Assembly: GCA_902633885.1 (NCBI GenBank)
Contig: CACPIK010000031.1
Location: forward strand, 1 to 7,271
Length of the DNA: 7,271 nucleotides
Source of the DNA: an uncultured Pelagibacteraceae bacterium
GTDB taxonomy: Bacteria > Pseudomonadota > Alphaproteobacteria > Pelagibacterales > Pelagibacteraceae
Direction of reading: 5' to 3'
Shown: piece by piece, positions 1-6,790 of the stretch
Numbering within the stretch: the stretch's first letter is position 1
Layout of the letters: each line of letters starts with the position of its first letter
The notes under the pieces: model-generated
The model's database searches: none
The model's input: the letters and a program-made list of their open reading frames with translations, nothing else
What the model was told of the DNA's origin: nothing
Position numbers and translations under genes: made by a program

Positions 1-551
1 ATGAAATTAAGCACATCCATGAAAGCATTGGAGTAACTGTAGTTTATGTAACTCATGACCAAAGTGAAGCTTTAACAATGTCAAATCGTATTGCAGTATT
101 TAATGATGGTAAAGTTCAACAGCTTTCAAGCCCCGATAAATTATATGAGGAACCAGAAAACTCATTTGTTGCAGAATTTATTGGAGAGAATAATAGATTT
201 GATGGAGAGGTATTAGATGTTTCTAATGGTGTTTGTAAAGTAAAAATAGGACAGAGCGAAATATTAGCAAATCCAATTTCAGTAAAATCTAAGGGTGAAA
301 AAACAAAAGTTTCTATTAGACCAGAAAGAGCCTTAATTAACCCAAAAAATAAAATGGATAATAATCAAAAAGGCAAAATTGAGGAAGTGATTTATCACGG
401 AGATCATACAAGGGTTAGAATAAATTTACTTGGTAATTCTGATTTTATATTAAAGGTTCCTAACAGTTCACAAAATTTAGATATAAAACTCGGCAATGAA
501 ATAAGTATTGGCTGGAATAGCCAAGATGCTAGAGCCTTGGACCCTAAATAA
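1..551 (+). CDS. potA: ABC transporter ATP-binding subunit, PotA type (C-terminal part, 5' end outside window)
   Basis: This is the C-terminal part (182 residues visible) of the cytoplasmic ATPase that powers a Pot-class ABC importer. The frame is open from base 3, so the gene starts outside the window; the first in-frame ATG at 78 lies inside the ATPase domain and is not the start. The visible part begins just before the H-loop VTHDQSEALTMSNRIAVFNDG, with the switch histidine at visible residue 18. It continues through the usual LYEEPENSFVAEFIGE segment into a TOBE regulatory domain (about visible residues 60-180) containing the typical SIRPER motif. Walker A, the signature motif and Walker B are not in the window. 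It heads an A-D-B-C transporter operon, 100 nt before the binding-protein gene. The symbol marks the COG-level family; the substrate (polyamine or another cationic/small organic compound) is not proven. Confidence 0.9.
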   Translation, partial: EIKHIHESIGVTVVYVTHDQSEALTMSNRIAVFNDGKVQQLSSPDKLYEEPENSFVAEFIGENNRFDGEVLDVSNGVCKVKIGQSEILANPISVKSKGEKTKVSIRPERALINPKNKMDNNQKGKIEEVIYHGDHTRVRINLLGNSDFILKVPNSSQNLDIKLGNEISIGWNSQDARALDPK

Positions 552-587
552 CTTAAATAATTATTACTGTTTTGTTAAAATCAGCTG

Positions 588-616
588 TTGACTCTCTATT
601 CCTATGTTGCTGTAAT
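588..616 (+). promoter_or_regulatory. Probable sigma-70 promoter for the substrate-binding protein gene
   Basis: A -35 box TTGACT (588-593, 5 of 6 to consensus) is separated by exactly 17 nt from a -10 box TGTAAT (611-616, 5 of 6). A TG dinucleotide (608-609) one base upstream of the -10 box forms an extended -10. The bases upstream (551-580) are A/T-rich, as in an UP element. The predicted transcript start is near 623, about 30 nt before the ATG at 652. It would give the binding-protein gene its own transcription independent of the ATPase gene. The prediction rests only on matches to the consensus. Confidence 0.6.
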
Positions 617-618
617 CC

Positions 619-643
619 CGTTTTTATAAAAAACGTTTAAACG
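619..643 (+). promoter_or_regulatory. Overlapping palindromes at the predicted transcription start (candidate operator or 5' hairpin)
   Basis: Two inverted repeats share one arm. CGTTTTT-ATA-AAAAACG spans 619-635 as a perfect 7-bp stem with a 3-nt loop, and CGTTTAAACG spans 634-643 as a perfect 10-bp palindrome. Between them the 8-bp palindrome AAACGTTT (631-638) is centred on CG, the general shape of LacI-family operators. The block begins 3 nt after the -10 box and ends on the first G of the ribosome-binding site GGAGG (643-647), so a bound protein or RNA hairpin there could affect both transcription and translation. No regulator is identified in the window, and A/T-rich DNA produces weak palindromes by chance; the three CG-anchored half-sites make chance less likely. 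Confidence 0.4.
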
Positions 644-651
644 GAGGATAA

Positions 652-1767
652 ATGAGAAAATTAAGTAAATTATTACTTACCTTAACTTTTGCTCTTTCAA
701 TAACTTCATCTGCATTTGCAGTTACTGTTGCATCTTGGGGTGGAGCTTATACTGAGTCACAAAAGTTAGGATATGGTGATCCTACTGCCAAAGCTTTAGG
801 CATTGAAATAAACTGGGTAGATTACTCAGGTGGATTATCAGAAATTAAAGCACAACAAGAAGCAGGTGCTGTTAACTGGGACATTATGGACGTTTTCGCA
901 ATGGATACTATCACTGGATGTGACGAAGGTATATTTGTTGAATTTGATTTTGATAAAGACTTTCCACCAGCTCCAGATGGAACTCCAGCAAGTGAAGACT
1001 TCTTTACTAGCATGCCTTCTAAATGTGCTGTAGGAAATATTTTATATTCTTGGAACTATGCTTATAATAGTGAAAATTTAAGAAATGCTCCAAAAACTAT
1101 AAAAGATTTCTTTAACACTAAAAGATTTCCTGGAAAAAGAGCTATCTACAAAAGCGCTTTAACTAATTTAGAAATAGCTTTAGCTGCTGACGGTGTAAAA
1201 ATGGGTAAAGGTGGAGAATTTCTTTACAAAAAATTAGAAGCCGACGGTGGAGTTGATAGAGCAATAGCTAAAATTAAAAAACTTTGCACAGATCCTAATG
1301 GAGGATGTGTATTTTGGTCTGCAGGTGCTCAACCACCAGAATTGTTAATGAGTGGTGAAGTTGTAATGGCTACTGGTTGGAATGGTAGATTCTTTAATGC
1401 TACAATTGGTGAAGGTGCTCCGATTGTTCAAGTTTGGGACGGACAAGGTCTTGACTATGAATATTTTGCACTTGTAAAAGGTGGTCCAGATGAAGCAAAT
1501 GCTAAAAAAGCACTTGCTATGATGACTAACACCGAGATGTTAGCAGGAAGTGCTAAGTATATTGCTTACGCTCCTTGGAGAAAATCTTCAATTGCAGTTA
1601 TGGAAGCAGGAGAGCCTTGGTATAAAGATGGTAAGACTAACATGGTACCTCATATGCCTACAGCTCCAGCTAACTTAAAAAAATACTTCTTAGTTAATGC
1701 AGATTTTTGGGCTGATAACAGCGCAGAGATTGGTGAAAAATGGGAAGCTATGAAAGCAGGACTATAA
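652..1767 (+). CDS. potD: Periplasmic substrate-binding protein of a Pot-type (spermidine/putrescine family) ABC transporter
   Basis: This 371-residue secreted receptor captures the transported solute in the periplasm and delivers it to the two permeases encoded downstream. Residues 1-23 form a Sec signal peptide: basic MRKLSK, a hydrophobic core, and a cleavage site after SAFA. The mature protein opens with VTVASWGGAYTESQ, the typical first beta strand of PotD-like family 1 binding proteins, and keeps the family's length and two-lobe order. Aromatic residues suited to a ligand pocket recur (for example W75, W243, W262, W309). Four cysteines (90, 125, 212, 219) could form two periplasmic disulfides. 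The ATG at 652 is supported by GGAGG at 643-647, the best ribosome-binding site in the window, and by the signal peptide. A promoter upstream and a terminator downstream suggest separate, high expression. The ligand is unknown; the symbol denotes family only. Confidence 0.9.
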   Translation: MRKLSKLLLTLTFALSITSSAFAVTVASWGGAYTESQKLGYGDPTAKALGIEINWVDYSGGLSEIKAQQEAGAVNWDIMDVFAMDTITGCDEGIFVEFDFDKDFPPAPDGTPASEDFFTSMPSKCAVGNILYSWNYAYNSENLRNAPKTIKDFFNTKRFPGKRAIYKSALTNLEIALAADGVKMGKGGEFLYKKLEADGGVDRAIAKIKKLCTDPNGGCVFWSAGAQPPELLMSGEVVMATGWNGRFFNATIGEGAPIVQVWDGQGLDYEYFALVKGGPDEANAKKALAMMTNTEMLAGSAKYIAYAPWRKSSIAVMEAGEPWYKDGKTNMVPHMPTAPANLKKYFLVNADFWADNSAEIGEKWEAMKAGL

Positions 1768-1804
1768 TTTAAGTTTTAAAGACTAAAATTATATATTATA
1801 TTTA

Positions 1805-1834
1805 GGGCGGTTATATTTAACCGCCCTTTTTTTT
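1805..1834 (+). terminator. Strong intrinsic terminator between binding-protein and permease genes
   Basis: A perfect 9-bp GC-rich stem, GGGCGGTTA (1805-1813) paired with TAACCGCCC (1818-1826) around the tetraloop TATT, is followed by eight T residues (1827-1834). It lies 37 nt after the binding-protein stop codon. The last T is immediately followed by the ATG of the first permease gene, so the site probably acts as a partial terminator that lets a fraction of transcripts continue into the permeases. Confidence 0.92.
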
Positions 1835-3088
1835 ATGAGCAGCGAAACACAAAAAATTTTAACAACAGATGGTATTCCTTTAGAGGAAAGTTTAAAAAAA
1901 GCAGAAAGAAAAAATAAAATAAAAGCGTTTTTGCTTGTATCACCATTATTACTTTATTTATTAATTACTTATATTTTTCCGATAGGAGATATGTTTTTAA
2001 GAAGCATAGACGATAAGATGGTTACCAAAATGCTTCCTAAAACATTTATAGCAATGGAAAAATGGGATGGAAATGAACTTCCAGAAGAGGAGGTTTTTGA
2101 AGCTTTTTATCTTGATTATAGAATATTAGTTAAAGAAAAAACTTTTGGAAAATTAGCTACGCAACTTAATTATGAAAAGAATGGTTTTAAAAGTATTCTT
2201 AAAAAATTAGCTAGAAAACAAAAGAAATTTACAGAAGGCAATTATAAAGAACAGATTATGAAAGTTCACAAAAGGTGGGCTAATGTTGAATACTGGAGGG
2301 CAATCAAGAGGAGGGCTCCAAATTATACATATTCTAAATATTTAAAAGGGGTTGATATGTATGAAGACGAGAATGGAAAAATAGTTCAAGTAGAAGAGAG
2401 CAGAAGAGTTCATAAAAAATTATGGATGAGAACGTTAGAAATTGCTTTTTTTGTAACAGTATTTTGTTTTCTAATGGCCTATCCAATAGCTCATTTGTTA
2501 GCAACTTTACCAATGAAATATAGTAATTTACTTATGATCTGTGTCCTTCTTCCATTTTGGACTTCTTTGTTAGTTAGAACAGCAAGTTGGATGATTTTAT
2601 TACAGCAGCAAGGAATTGTTAATGACTTTTTTGTTTGGATAGGACTAGTGGCTGACGAGAATAGACCAGAAATGATGTATAACAAAACAGGTACATATGT
2701 TGCGATGACTCAAATTCTTTTACCTTTTATGGTTTTACCCTTGTACAGTGTAATGAAAACTATTTCTCCAAGTTTAATGAGAGCAGGAAAATCTCTAGGA
2801 GGAACACCATTTATTGCTTTTTGGAAAATATATTTTCCATTAACTATACCTGGTATTGGAGCAGGATGTTTACTTGTATTTATTCTTGCGATCGGATACT
2901 ACATCACACCTGCATTGGTTGGAGGAGCATCAGGAACTCTTATAAGTAATCAAATAGCCTATCATATGAAAAGCACTTTAGATTGGAGTTTTGCATCTGC
3001 AATGGGTTTGATGCTTCTTCTAGGAGTGTTAGCAATCTATTGGGTTTACAATAAACTTGTAGGAATTGATAATATTAAATTAGGATAA
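1835..3088 (+). CDS. potB: ABC transporter inner-membrane permease, PotB type, with large periplasmic insertion
   Basis: This is the first transmembrane subunit of the importer, 417 residues, well above the roughly 280-310 usual for PotB. Predicted helices lie at about residues 31-50, 198-220, 231-255, 286-308, 341-362 and 386-408. The coupling (EAA) loop is visible as RAGKSLGGTPFIAFWKIYFP (316-335) followed by LTIPG. The extra length is a hydrophilic, Lys/Glu/Tyr-rich stretch between the first and second helices (about 52-197), expected to face the periplasm. The N-terminal segment (TTDGIPLEESLKKAERKNKIK) resembles those of long alphaproteobacterial permeases of this class as I recall them, which supports the ATG at 1835. 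Upstream in frame there is a stop (1784-1786) and no better start. No Shine-Dalgarno site is present because the terminator U-tract directly precedes the ATG. Confidence 0.87.
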   Translation: MSSETQKILTTDGIPLEESLKKAERKNKIKAFLLVSPLLLYLLITYIFPIGDMFLRSIDDKMVTKMLPKTFIAMEKWDGNELPEEEVFEAFYLDYRILVKEKTFGKLATQLNYEKNGFKSILKKLARKQKKFTEGNYKEQIMKVHKRWANVEYWRAIKRRAPNYTYSKYLKGVDMYEDENGKIVQVEESRRVHKKLWMRTLEIAFFVTVFCFLMAYPIAHLLATLPMKYSNLLMICVLLPFWTSLLVRTASWMILLQQQGIVNDFFVWIGLVADENRPEMMYNKTGTYVAMTQILLPFMVLPLYSVMKTISPSLMRAGKSLGGTPFIAFWKIYFPLTIPGIGAGCLLVFILAIGYYITPALVGGASGTLISNQIAYHMKSTLDWSFASAMGLMLLLGVLAIYWVYNKLVGIDNIKLG

Positions 3089-3094
3089 TTATTT

Positions 3095-3949
3095 ATGGCT
3101 TTACCAAAGTATACCGAAACTCATTACAGAATATGGCACTACTTTTATTTGCTTATTTGTACTGCTGTATTTATATTTTTAATTGCTCCTTTGTTTGTAA
3201 TTTTTCCACTTTCATTTAATGCAGAAGAGTTTTTGGTTTTCTCAGATGGAATGAAAAGACTTGATCCAGATGCATTTTCTTTAAGATGGTATAACGATAT
3301 GATTTACGGTACTAAAAATCCTTGGGGACTAGCTGCAAAAAATAGTTTTATAATTGCAATTTTTGCAACTTTAGGATCAGTTTTACTTGGAACTGTTGCG
3401 GCATTAGGATTAAGTAGTAGGCATATGCCGTATAAGGCTTTGATTATGGCAATTTTAATTTCACCAATGATTGTTCCGCTTATTATTTCTGGAGTTGCTA
3501 TTTTCTTTTTTATAGCAAAAGTTGGTTTAGCAGGAACTCATCTAGGAATTATTTTATCGCACATAATACTTGGGACTCCATTTGTAGTTATAACTGTTAC
3601 AGCTACACTATCTGGTTTTGATCATAGCGTAACTAGAGCGGCCTCTAGTCTTGGAAGTGATCCAGTCAATACATTTATGAAAATTACTTTACCTTTAATT
3701 TTACCAGGCGTAATTTCAGGTGGATTGTTTGCATTTGTAACATCCTTTGACGAAGTAGTTGTTGTTTTGTTTTTAGCTGGACTTGAAAATACAACAATAC
3801 CGATACAAATGTGGACTGGTTTGAGAGAGCAATTAAGTCCGACTATATTAGCGGTAGCAACATGTTTAATCGTTCTTTCGGTATTAATACTTGTAACAGC
3901 TGAACTTTTAAGAAGAAGATCTGAAAGATTAAGAGGAATTAATAATTAA
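3095..3949 (+). CDS. potC: ABC transporter inner-membrane permease, PotC type
   Basis: This is the second transmembrane subunit, 284 residues, of normal PotC length. A first helix at about residues 17-40 is followed by a short periplasmic stretch, then helices near 83-105, 116-140, 148-172, 206-230 and 248-270. The EAA coupling loop reads TRAASSLGSDPVNTFMKITLP (180-200) then LILPG, and SFDEVVVVLFLAG (217-229) is characteristic of PotC-like permeases. The start at 3095 lies 6 nt after the stop of the first permease with AGGA at 3082-3085, so the two are translationally close and should be made together to form the heterodimeric channel. The basic tail RRRSERLRGINN fits a cytoplasmic C-terminus. 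The stop codon directly abuts that of the convergent pseudoazurin gene. Confidence 0.9.
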   Translation: MALPKYTETHYRIWHYFYLLICTAVFIFLIAPLFVIFPLSFNAEEFLVFSDGMKRLDPDAFSLRWYNDMIYGTKNPWGLAAKNSFIIAIFATLGSVLLGTVAALGLSSRHMPYKALIMAILISPMIVPLIISGVAIFFFIAKVGLAGTHLGIILSHIILGTPFVVITVTATLSGFDHSVTRAASSLGSDPVNTFMKITLPLILPGVISGGLFAFVTSFDEVVVVLFLAGLENTTIPIQMWTGLREQLSPTILAVATCLIVLSVLILVTAELLRRRSERLRGINN

Positions 3950-4381
3950 TTACAAACTGTTTATTAAATCAGGTGCAATTTTTTTTGATTTAGCGGAAAA
4001 TCTTAATTTTTTTATCTGTTCTAGATTAGATTTATCTTCTCCAACTACAACAAAACCTATCATTCCCATATTTTTATGCGGTGTGCACCAATAAGCATAA
4101 ATACCAGGAATTGTAAATTTATACTCAGTATCTTTGTTATATTTTGATTTAAATTTACCAACACCTTCTGGAACTCCTTTTTTAATGAATTCAACATTGT
4201 GACCTTTGTCATTAGCTTTCCATAATACTGTGTCACCCACATTTACTCTCACGATTTTTGGTTCAAATACCATAGACTCTTTGTTTAGCCTGTTAAGCAT
4301 CTCTACAGTTTGGTCTGCAGCAATGGCAAAACTTGAAAAAAGCAAACAAGCAACGAATGTTAATATTATTTTTATTTTCAT
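3950..4381 (-). CDS. Pseudoazurin-type cupredoxin (periplasmic blue-copper electron carrier)
   Basis: This small type 1 copper protein carries electrons in the periplasm; pseudoazurins usually link the cytochrome bc1 complex or cytochromes to terminal reductases or oxidases. From the ATG at 4379-4381 the product is 143 residues with a signal peptide (MKIKIILTFVACLLFSSFAIA, cleavage near residue 21-22). The mature part has the pseudoazurin pattern ESMVFEPKIVRVNVGDTV, KGHNVE and CTPHKNMGM. The copper ligands are His61, Cys99, His102 and Met107. The C-terminal helical tail (about 116-143) is also as in pseudoazurins. The reading frame extends upstream to a TTG at 4441, but that would put 20 hydrophilic residues ahead of a normal signal peptide, so the internal ATG is preferred. 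The gene appears monocistronic; its redox partner is not encoded here. Confidence 0.88.
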   Translation of the reverse strand: MKIKIILTFVACLLFSSFAIAADQTVEMLNRLNKESMVFEPKIVRVNVGDTVLWKANDKGHNVEFIKKGVPEGVGKFKSKYNKDTEYKFTIPGIYAYWCTPHKNMGMIGFVVVGEDKSNLEQIKKLRFSAKSKKIAPDLINSL

Positions 4382-4401
4382 ATTAGATGTTTTTTTGAGA
4401 A

Positions 4402-4422
4402 ATCCATGAAAGTTAAATGGAT
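4402..4422 (-). repeat. Short inverted repeat in the leader of the pseudoazurin gene
   Basis: ATCCAT (4402-4407) and ATGGAT (4417-4422) form a 6-bp inverted repeat with a 9-nt loop, about 20 nt upstream of the pseudoazurin ATG on the minus strand. No U-tract follows on either side close enough for an intrinsic terminator. It could be a weak 5' leader hairpin or a regulator site. No convincing -35/-10 pair was found in the 99-nt gap between the thiolase stop and the pseudoazurin start. Confidence 0.3.
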
Positions 4423-4480
4423 ATAAAAATTTTTTTATCAAGTATGATTTATGTTACAAGTTGCCACACAATTAATTATT

Positions 4481-5605
4481 TTAGTCTATGGCTTCAATTA
4501 CTGTAGCGATGCCCATGCCCAATCCAATACATTGAGTAGATAGAGCATATTTTTTATTTTCTCTTTTTAATAGTTCAGCAGCCTTACCTGTAATTCTTGC
4601 TCCAGTAGCTCCAAGTGGATGTCCTAATGCTAAAGCTCCACCATCAATATTAACTTTTTTTTCATCGAAATTTAAATCTTTAATACAAGCTAAAGATTGA
4701 GATGCAAATGCCTCATTTAATTCTATAATATCAATTTCTTCTGAAGACAATTTGGCTCTCTCTAAAGCTTTTTTAGATGCTCCTATTGGCCCTAACCCCA
4801 TAAAATCTGGTTTACAACCTTGTACAGCAGTAGAAACAATTCTTCCTAATATTTCTAAATTATTTTCTTTGGCAAATTGTTCTTCACATATCAAAGTAGC
4901 AGCAGCACCATCAGTTAAAGGTGAGGAGGTTGCAGCTGTAACAGTTCCATTTTGGTCAAAAGCTAACTTTAATCCGTCTAAAGTCTCTTGATTACTTTTT
5001 GGTCTAATATTGCCATCTTTAGAACAGTCGCCTATTACTGTTATTTCGTTCTTAAAATTTCCTTCAGACTGTGCTTTAAATGCTTTTTGGTGACTTGATA
5101 TTGCAAACTCTTGTTGTTGTTTTCTACTTATATTGTATTTTTTTGCAACATTTTCAGCTGTTATACCCATTGAAAAATAAACATTAGGGTTTTCTTTGTC
5201 TGAATATGGAAAAGGAATGGGACTAAATCCTGTTGTTACTCGCGTCATACTTTCAACTCCACCGCAAACAAAAGCTTTACCAGATCCCATAGCAATTTTA
5301 CCAGCTGCTATGTGTATAGCTTCCATTGAAGATCCGCACCACCTATCAACTGTCATCCCTGAAGTTCTAATATCCATCCCAGTTAAAAATGTAACTAGTT
5401 TTCCAATATTGAAACATTGTTCGCCAACTTGAAATGCACATCCAATAACCACATCTTCTATATCATTAGGGTTGATTTTAGATTTTGAAATTAGATTTTT
5501 TATAACATCAGCTAATAAATTTACTGGTTTAACATCTATTAATTCACCCTTTTTTGCCATTGTAAAAGGGGATCTAGAATAACCTGCTATTACTGATTTA
5601 TACAT
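4481..5605 (-). CDS. Thiolase (acetyl-CoA acyltransferase / acetyltransferase family)
   Basis: This 374-residue cytoplasmic thiolase would cleave a 3-oxoacyl-CoA with CoA to acetyl-CoA plus a shortened acyl-CoA, or run the reverse condensation. The catalytic set is complete: nucleophile Cys90 in VDRWCGSSMEAI, the NEAF motif at 297-300, His329 in GGALALGHPLGATGAR, and Cys359 in STQCIGLGMG. The loop TAATSSPLTDGAAA (223-236) resembles that of beta-oxidation thiolases (FadA/FadI type) more than the biosynthetic acetoacetyl-CoA thiolases, where NASGINDGAAA is usual. The length is slightly short for the family but both thiolase domains are present. It is the last gene of a four-gene minus-strand operon, 18 nt after the demethylase-like gene, with no clear ribosome-binding site at its ATG. 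This placement suggests the pathway ends in a beta-ketoacyl-CoA, though a general fatty-acid role is possible. Confidence 0.9.
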   Translation of the reverse strand: MYKSVIAGYSRSPFTMAKKGELIDVKPVNLLADVIKNLISKSKINPNDIEDVVIGCAFQVGEQCFNIGKLVTFLTGMDIRTSGMTVDRWCGSSMEAIHIAAGKIAMGSGKAFVCGGVESMTRVTTGFSPIPFPYSDKENPNVYFSMGITAENVAKKYNISRKQQQEFAISSHQKAFKAQSEGNFKNEITVIGDCSKDGNIRPKSNQETLDGLKLAFDQNGTVTAATSSPLTDGAAATLICEEQFAKENNLEILGRIVSTAVQGCKPDFMGLGPIGASKKALERAKLSSEEIDIIELNEAFASQSLACIKDLNFDEKKVNIDGGALALGHPLGATGARITGKAAELLKRENKKYALSTQCIGLGMGIATVIEAID

Positions 5606-5623
5606 AATTTTATATTTATAAGA

Positions 5624-6769
5624 TTATTTTGGAAATGGTAAAGAAGTTATAACGCCTTTGATTTTTTTTTTATCTATTATTTCAACATATACTTTCTGAC
5701 CAACATCCCAATATTCTTTTAAAATCATAGAAAGACCTATATTTTTTTTTAAACTTGGCGAATATATGCCTGAAGTAATTTGACCAATTTTATTATCTTT
5801 TTCAGAAAATACATTAAGCAACTTTCCATTAGGAAAATAAGGTTTACCTTCAAATATAATACCTCGCATTTTTTGTTTGATTCCATGTGATTTTATTTTT
5901 TTTAAAGCATCCTTTCCAACAAAATCATGGTTGTCAGTTTCATCACAATATTTTTCAAGACTGCACTCAAGGGGATTGTTTTCCTTGGTGAAATCATTTC
6001 CATATGAAAGTAGTCCAGCTTCAATTCTATCAATTAAATTTGGGCATCCAGCGGAAATATTAAACTTTTGACCAGCTTCCCAAATAGTATCCCAAAGTTT
6101 TTCTCCTAATTCTGTTTTATCAAAATGTTCTTCAAAACTTTTAAAATAAATTTCAAATCCATCTTGCTTGCTATATCCAGATCTTGCTATAATTTGTTTA
6201 GTTCCCAAAAAATCAAATATTTTAAAATTAAAAAACTTTATTTTTTTTATCTCATCACCAAATAAAGATACCATTAAATCTTCAGATTTAGGACCTTGAA
6301 CAGCTATAGGATAAACATCTGGTTCTATTATTTTAACATTAAAGTTGGAACCCAATGCTAAACCTTTTGCCCATAACAAAATATCAGAGTCAGCAATAGA
6401 AATCCAAAACATATCATCATCAAGTTTAAGTAAGACAGGATCGTTTATCATTCCTGCGTTCTCATCAATAATTGGAATATAAAAACATTTACCAGTTTCC
6501 ATATTTTTTATTGAACGTGGTGTCATTTTTTGTACTAGTTTTTCAGCATCGGGACCGCTGATTTGAACTTGTCTTTGACATGAAACATCCCAAATCTGAA
6601 CATGTTTATTTAAATGCCAATAATCTTCTTCTACTGAATTTTTAAATCCTTTAGGTAAAAGCATATGATTTACTACTGTAAAATCTGAAACTCCACATTC
6701 TTCTACTTTATTAGTAAAAGGAGTCCTTCTTATGCGTCTTGACATATTTAATTTTATATTTTTTTCCAT
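5624..6769 (-). CDS. DmdA-like tetrahydrofolate-dependent demethylase (GcvT/aminomethyltransferase fold)
   Basis: The 381-residue product belongs to the GcvT family, in which a folate-bound pocket accepts a one-carbon group from the substrate; DmdA removes a methyl group from dimethylsulfoniopropionate (DMSP). DmdA-type features are the N-terminal SRRIRRTPF (10-18), NHMLLP (34-39), WDVSCQRQVQI (60-70), NDPVLLKL (109-116, with the conserved acidic position Asp110), ISIADSD (123-129), SGYSKQDGFEIY (197-208) and IEAGLLSYGND (249-259). The GcvT C-terminal barrel contains GQITSGIYSPSLKKNIGL (329-346). It is not the glycine-cleavage T protein: no gcvH or gcvP is nearby and the N-terminus is of DmdA type. 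Whether it acts on DMSP is open. From memory of the family, true Pelagibacter DmdA has SGW rather than SGY and differs around VAGERQ, so this may be a paralog. The ATG at 6769 has no Shine-Dalgarno site; the ATG at residue 9 (6745) is an alternative start. Confidence 0.82.
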   Translation of the reverse strand: MEKNIKLNMSRRIRRTPFTNKVEECGVSDFTVVNHMLLPKGFKNSVEEDYWHLNKHVQIWDVSCQRQVQISGPDAEKLVQKMTPRSIKNMETGKCFYIPIIDENAGMINDPVLLKLDDDMFWISIADSDILLWAKGLALGSNFNVKIIEPDVYPIAVQGPKSEDLMVSLFGDEIKKIKFFNFKIFDFLGTKQIIARSGYSKQDGFEIYFKSFEEHFDKTELGEKLWDTIWEAGQKFNISAGCPNLIDRIEAGLLSYGNDFTKENNPLECSLEKYCDETDNHDFVGKDALKKIKSHGIKQKMRGIIFEGKPYFPNGKLLNVFSEKDNKIGQITSGIYSPSLKKNIGLSMILKEYWDVGQKVYVEIIDKKKIKGVITSLPFPK

Positions 6770-6790
6770 ATTTAAAATTTGATAGTTATT

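Noticed and set aside
552..651. Riboswitch or structured RNA between the ATPase and binding-protein genes
   Set aside because: The predicted transcript start is near 623, leaving a leader of about 30 nt, too short for a typical aptamer. The only pairing upstream of it (CAGC 582-585 with GCTG 609-612) is 4 bp and overlaps the promoter boxes.
822..1033. Overlapping open frames inside the binding-protein gene on both strands
   Set aside because: The binding-protein frame is intact and recognisable; these are chance open frames without start signals or family motifs.
1768..1804. Separate promoter for the permease genes
   Set aside because: TATATT-like -10 candidates exist in this A/T-rich stretch, but no -35 box at proper spacing was found, and a start there would fall on the terminator stem.
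3940..4020. Bidirectional terminator at the convergent junction
   Set aside because: There is a T-rich stretch at 3979-3987 but no stable stem next to it on either strand; only the short A/T palindrome around TAATTA is present.
4382..4441. Upstream extension of the pseudoazurin frame to a TTG at 4441
   Set aside because: It would place 20 residues ahead of a complete signal peptide that has its own ATG, and no ribosome-binding site supports the TTG. The start at 4381 is preferred.
4752..5432. Plus-strand open frames opposite the thiolase gene (4752-4991 and 5196-5432)
   Set aside because: They are antisense to a complete thiolase with all catalytic motifs and resemble no known family.
5624..6769. 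Glycine-cleavage T protein (gcvT)
   Set aside because: The fold is shared, but the DmdA-type N-terminal and central motifs and the lack of gcvH/gcvP neighbours argue against it.
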